Part shown: positions 62,681-64,000 of the stretch, piece by piece | Layout: the number at the start of each line of letters is the position of its first letter | Numbering within the stretch: the stretch's first letter is position 1 | Origin: Chromatiaceae bacterium | GTDB lineage: Bacteria; Pseudomonadota; Gammaproteobacteria; Chromatiales; Chromatiaceae | Assembly: GCA_019356535.1 (NCBI GenBank) | Contig: CP037918.1 | Coordinates: 1,396,315-1,460,314, forward strand | Direction: 5' to 3' | Length of the DNA stretch: 64,000 nucleotides | Notes under the pieces: generated by a model | Seen by the model: the letters and a program-made list of their open reading frames with translations, nothing else | The model's database searches: none | Told to the model about the DNA's origin: nothing | Made by a program: the position numbers and the translations under genes

Positions 62681-62705
62681 GCCGTACCTCCGGGGTTTCG
62701 ATGCC

Positions 62706-62875
62706 GCTAGCAGCCTGTCGGACTTGACCGTTTGATGCGAAAATTCGTGGGAGCGTATCAAATGGGCTTATCGATCGAGGCGAATAGCCGGGCTATTTAA
62801 CGAGTTCGATAAGTTCAGTTGATCGCTATCCATGGATTTGCAGCCAAACAGCGTCAAGTCCGACAGGCTGCTAGC
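62706..62875. mobile_element. 170-bp MITE-like palindromic element downstream of rpoS
   Basis: Perfect 23-bp inverted repeats, each including CAGCCTGTCGGACTTGAC, bound the element (62706-62728 and 62853-62875). Inside are CTTATCGA/TCGATAAG (62767-62774 with 62806-62813) and a core palindrome AATAGCC-G-GGCTATT (62783-62797), so it can fold into one long hairpin. CTAG at both ends may be a target duplication. No transposase is present; the ends resemble transposon termini. Confidence 0.8.
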
Positions 62876-62985
62876 ATAGAGGAAACGGTCGCTCGTTGAC
62901 CACGCCGACCACCGGGTAGCCGGCAGATGCGGCGCCAAGAAACTTCTTGATCCCCTGTCGCAAGAGCAGGAGAACAAAGCCGTTT

Positions 62986-63993
62986 TCAATCGTTGAACAC
63001 GTTCTCCACGTTGTAGCCCTCGTGTTCGAGGATGCCGCGCAGACGCTTGAGCGCATCCATCTGGATCTGTCGCACCCGCTCACGGGTTACGCCCAGTTCC
63101 TTCGCCACCTGTTCGAGCGTTGCATTCTCGTAGCCATGCAGGCCGAAGCGGCGCTCAACCACCTCGCGCTGCTTGTCATTGAGCCGGGCCAGCCATTCGT
63201 CGAGGTGAGCGTTGATATCGTCGGCCTGAAGCCAAGTGGTGGGATCGGAGACCTTCTGGTCGGCAATGGTGTCGAGCAGCGGCTTGTCCGCATCCTTGCC
63301 GTAAGGGGTGTCCACCGAGGTGGTGCGCTCATTCAGCCCTAGCAGACGTTTCACATCGTCGATCGGCTTGTCGAGCAGGTCCGCGATCTCCTCGGCGGTG
63401 GGCTCGTGATCCAGACTCTGCGCCAGTTGCCGCGCCGCACGCATGTAGGCGTTGATCTCCTTGACCACGTGGATAGGCAGACGGATGGTGCGCGTCTGGT
63501 TCATGATGGCGCGCTCGATGGTTTGACGTATCCACCAGGTGGCGTAGGTAGAGAAGCGGAAGCCGCGCTCAGGATCGAACTTCTCGACCGCGCGAATCAA
63601 GCCAAGATTGCCTTCCTCGATCAGGTCCAGCAAGGCCAGGCCGCGATTCATGTAGCGCCGGGCAATCTTTACCACCAGGCGCAGATTGCATTCGATCATC
63701 TTGCGCCGCGCTGCCTCGTCGCCCTTTTGCGCCAACCGCGAGTAATAGACCTCTTCTTCGGCGGTCAGCAGCTTGGAAGCACCGATCTCGTTAAGATAGA
63801 GCCGCGTGGCATCGAGCTGGCGGTCGGGCACCACTCCGGCTTCGAAGGCCTTGTTGGCCTCCTCGTCAAGCACCGCAGGAGGCGGCACGATCGGATTGGG
63901 GATATCTTCGGTTGCCACCTCGGTGGCGACGACTGGATCCTCCACAGGAGATTCTTCGGCCCTAGAGGTATTGGCAGCTTTCTTCCGTGGCAT
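62986..63993 (-). CDS. rpoS: RNA polymerase sigma factor RpoS (sigma-38)
   Basis: RpoS directs the stationary-phase and general stress response. The 335-residue protein has region 1.2 ([18 protein letters not shown]), region 2 ([28 protein letters not shown] and [16 protein letters not shown], each in parts), region 3, and region 4 HTH ([20 protein letters not shown]). Its start is seven bases from the window edge and GAGG abuts the ATG, so an upstream start outside the window cannot be excluded. Confidence 0.96.
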   Translation of the reverse strand: MPRKKAANTSRAEESPVEDPVVATEVATEDIPNPIVPPPAVLDEEANKAFEAGVVPDRQLDATRLYLNEIGASKLLTAEEEVYYSRLAQKGDEAARRKMIECNLRLVVKIARRYMNRGLALLDLIEEGNLGLIRAVEKFDPERGFRFSTYATWWIRQTIERAIMNQTRTIRLPIHVVKEINAYMRAARQLAQSLDHEPTAEEIADLLDKPIDDVKRLLGLNERTTSVDTPYGKDADKPLLDTIADQKVSDPTTWLQADDINAHLDEWLARLNDKQREVVERRFGLHGYENATLEQVAKELGVTRERVRQIQMDALKRLRGILEHEGYNVENVFND

Positions 63994-64000
63994 CCTCGTT

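Noticed and set aside
62729..62852. Short coding frame within the MITE (starting MRKFVGAYQ)
   Set aside because: It ends after about 21 codons inside nested palindromes and lacks a ribosome site.
62871..62985. Short minus-strand frame after rpoS with a protein-like tail (KKFLGAASAGYPVVGV)
   Set aside because: It can only be extended through rpoS in another frame; no start, ribosome site or family is visible.

Overview
The window is a GC-rich chromosomal stretch of a gammaproteobacterium. It is densely packed, mostly on the minus strand, and almost entirely core metabolism. Gene order matches the Pseudomonas/Chromatiales type: leuC-leuD-leuB-asd-fimV-truA-trpF-trpB-trpA-accD-folC-dedD-cvpA-purF-metZ, and yceD-rpmF-plsX-fabH-fabD-fabG-acpP-fabF-pabC-mltG-tmk-holB. 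RpoS, FimV, a Na+-pumping oxaloacetate decarboxylase, a DsrE-type protein and a DoxX protein would suit a sulfur-oxidising or related aquatic gammaproteobacterium. The species cannot be fixed from the sequence alone.

Layout. 1-9.4 kb: fatty-acid and cell-envelope operon (YceD/L32, PlsX, Fab enzymes, ACP, PabC, MltG, Tmk, start of HolB). 9.4-12.8 kb: oadGAB sodium pump. 13.0-15.4 kb: Maf/YceF, CysZ, a DUF815 ATPase, acylphosphatase. 15.4-19.3 kb: acnB, a 59-residue membrane protein and a divergent LysR regulator. 19.3-32.5 kb: methyltransferase, metZ, purF, cvpA, SPOR protein, folC, accD, trpABF, truA, fimV. 32.7-38.9 kb: asd and leuBDC with a divergent LysR regulator; every gap in this cluster is occupied by A-rich periodic repeats, and a GxxExxY nuclease-like gene sits between leuB and leuD. 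39-47.5 kb: chemoreceptor, RND pump and adaptor, MFS transporter, aroC. 47.7-50.4 kb: DoxX, a two-domain thioredoxin-fold protein, and a diguanylate cyclase behind a sigma-54-type promoter. 50.7-57.3 kb: endonuclease III-like glycosylase, rluB, scpB, scpA, trpS, site-2 protease, YciO and a PHP phosphoesterase. 57.3-59.2 kb: a small metal-handling operon (outer-membrane protein, HMA protein, MerT-like membrane protein) behind a textbook MerR-family operator, ending in a fused remnant of a thioredoxin-like gene and the tail of a MerR regulator. 59.3-62.7 kb: YciB, YciI, a parvulin and a DsrE-like protein. 62.7-64 kb: a 170-bp palindromic MITE-like element and rpoS.

The most unusual material is the metal operon with its dead regulator, and the family of inverted-repeat units (one carrying the GxxExxY gene) that has colonised the leu operon, where repeat arms supply the stop codons of leuC and leuD. 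Other dispersed elements are G-rich palindromes, a 52-bp tandem REP and the MITE near rpoS. No rRNA, tRNA, CRISPR array, intact transposase or prophage was seen.
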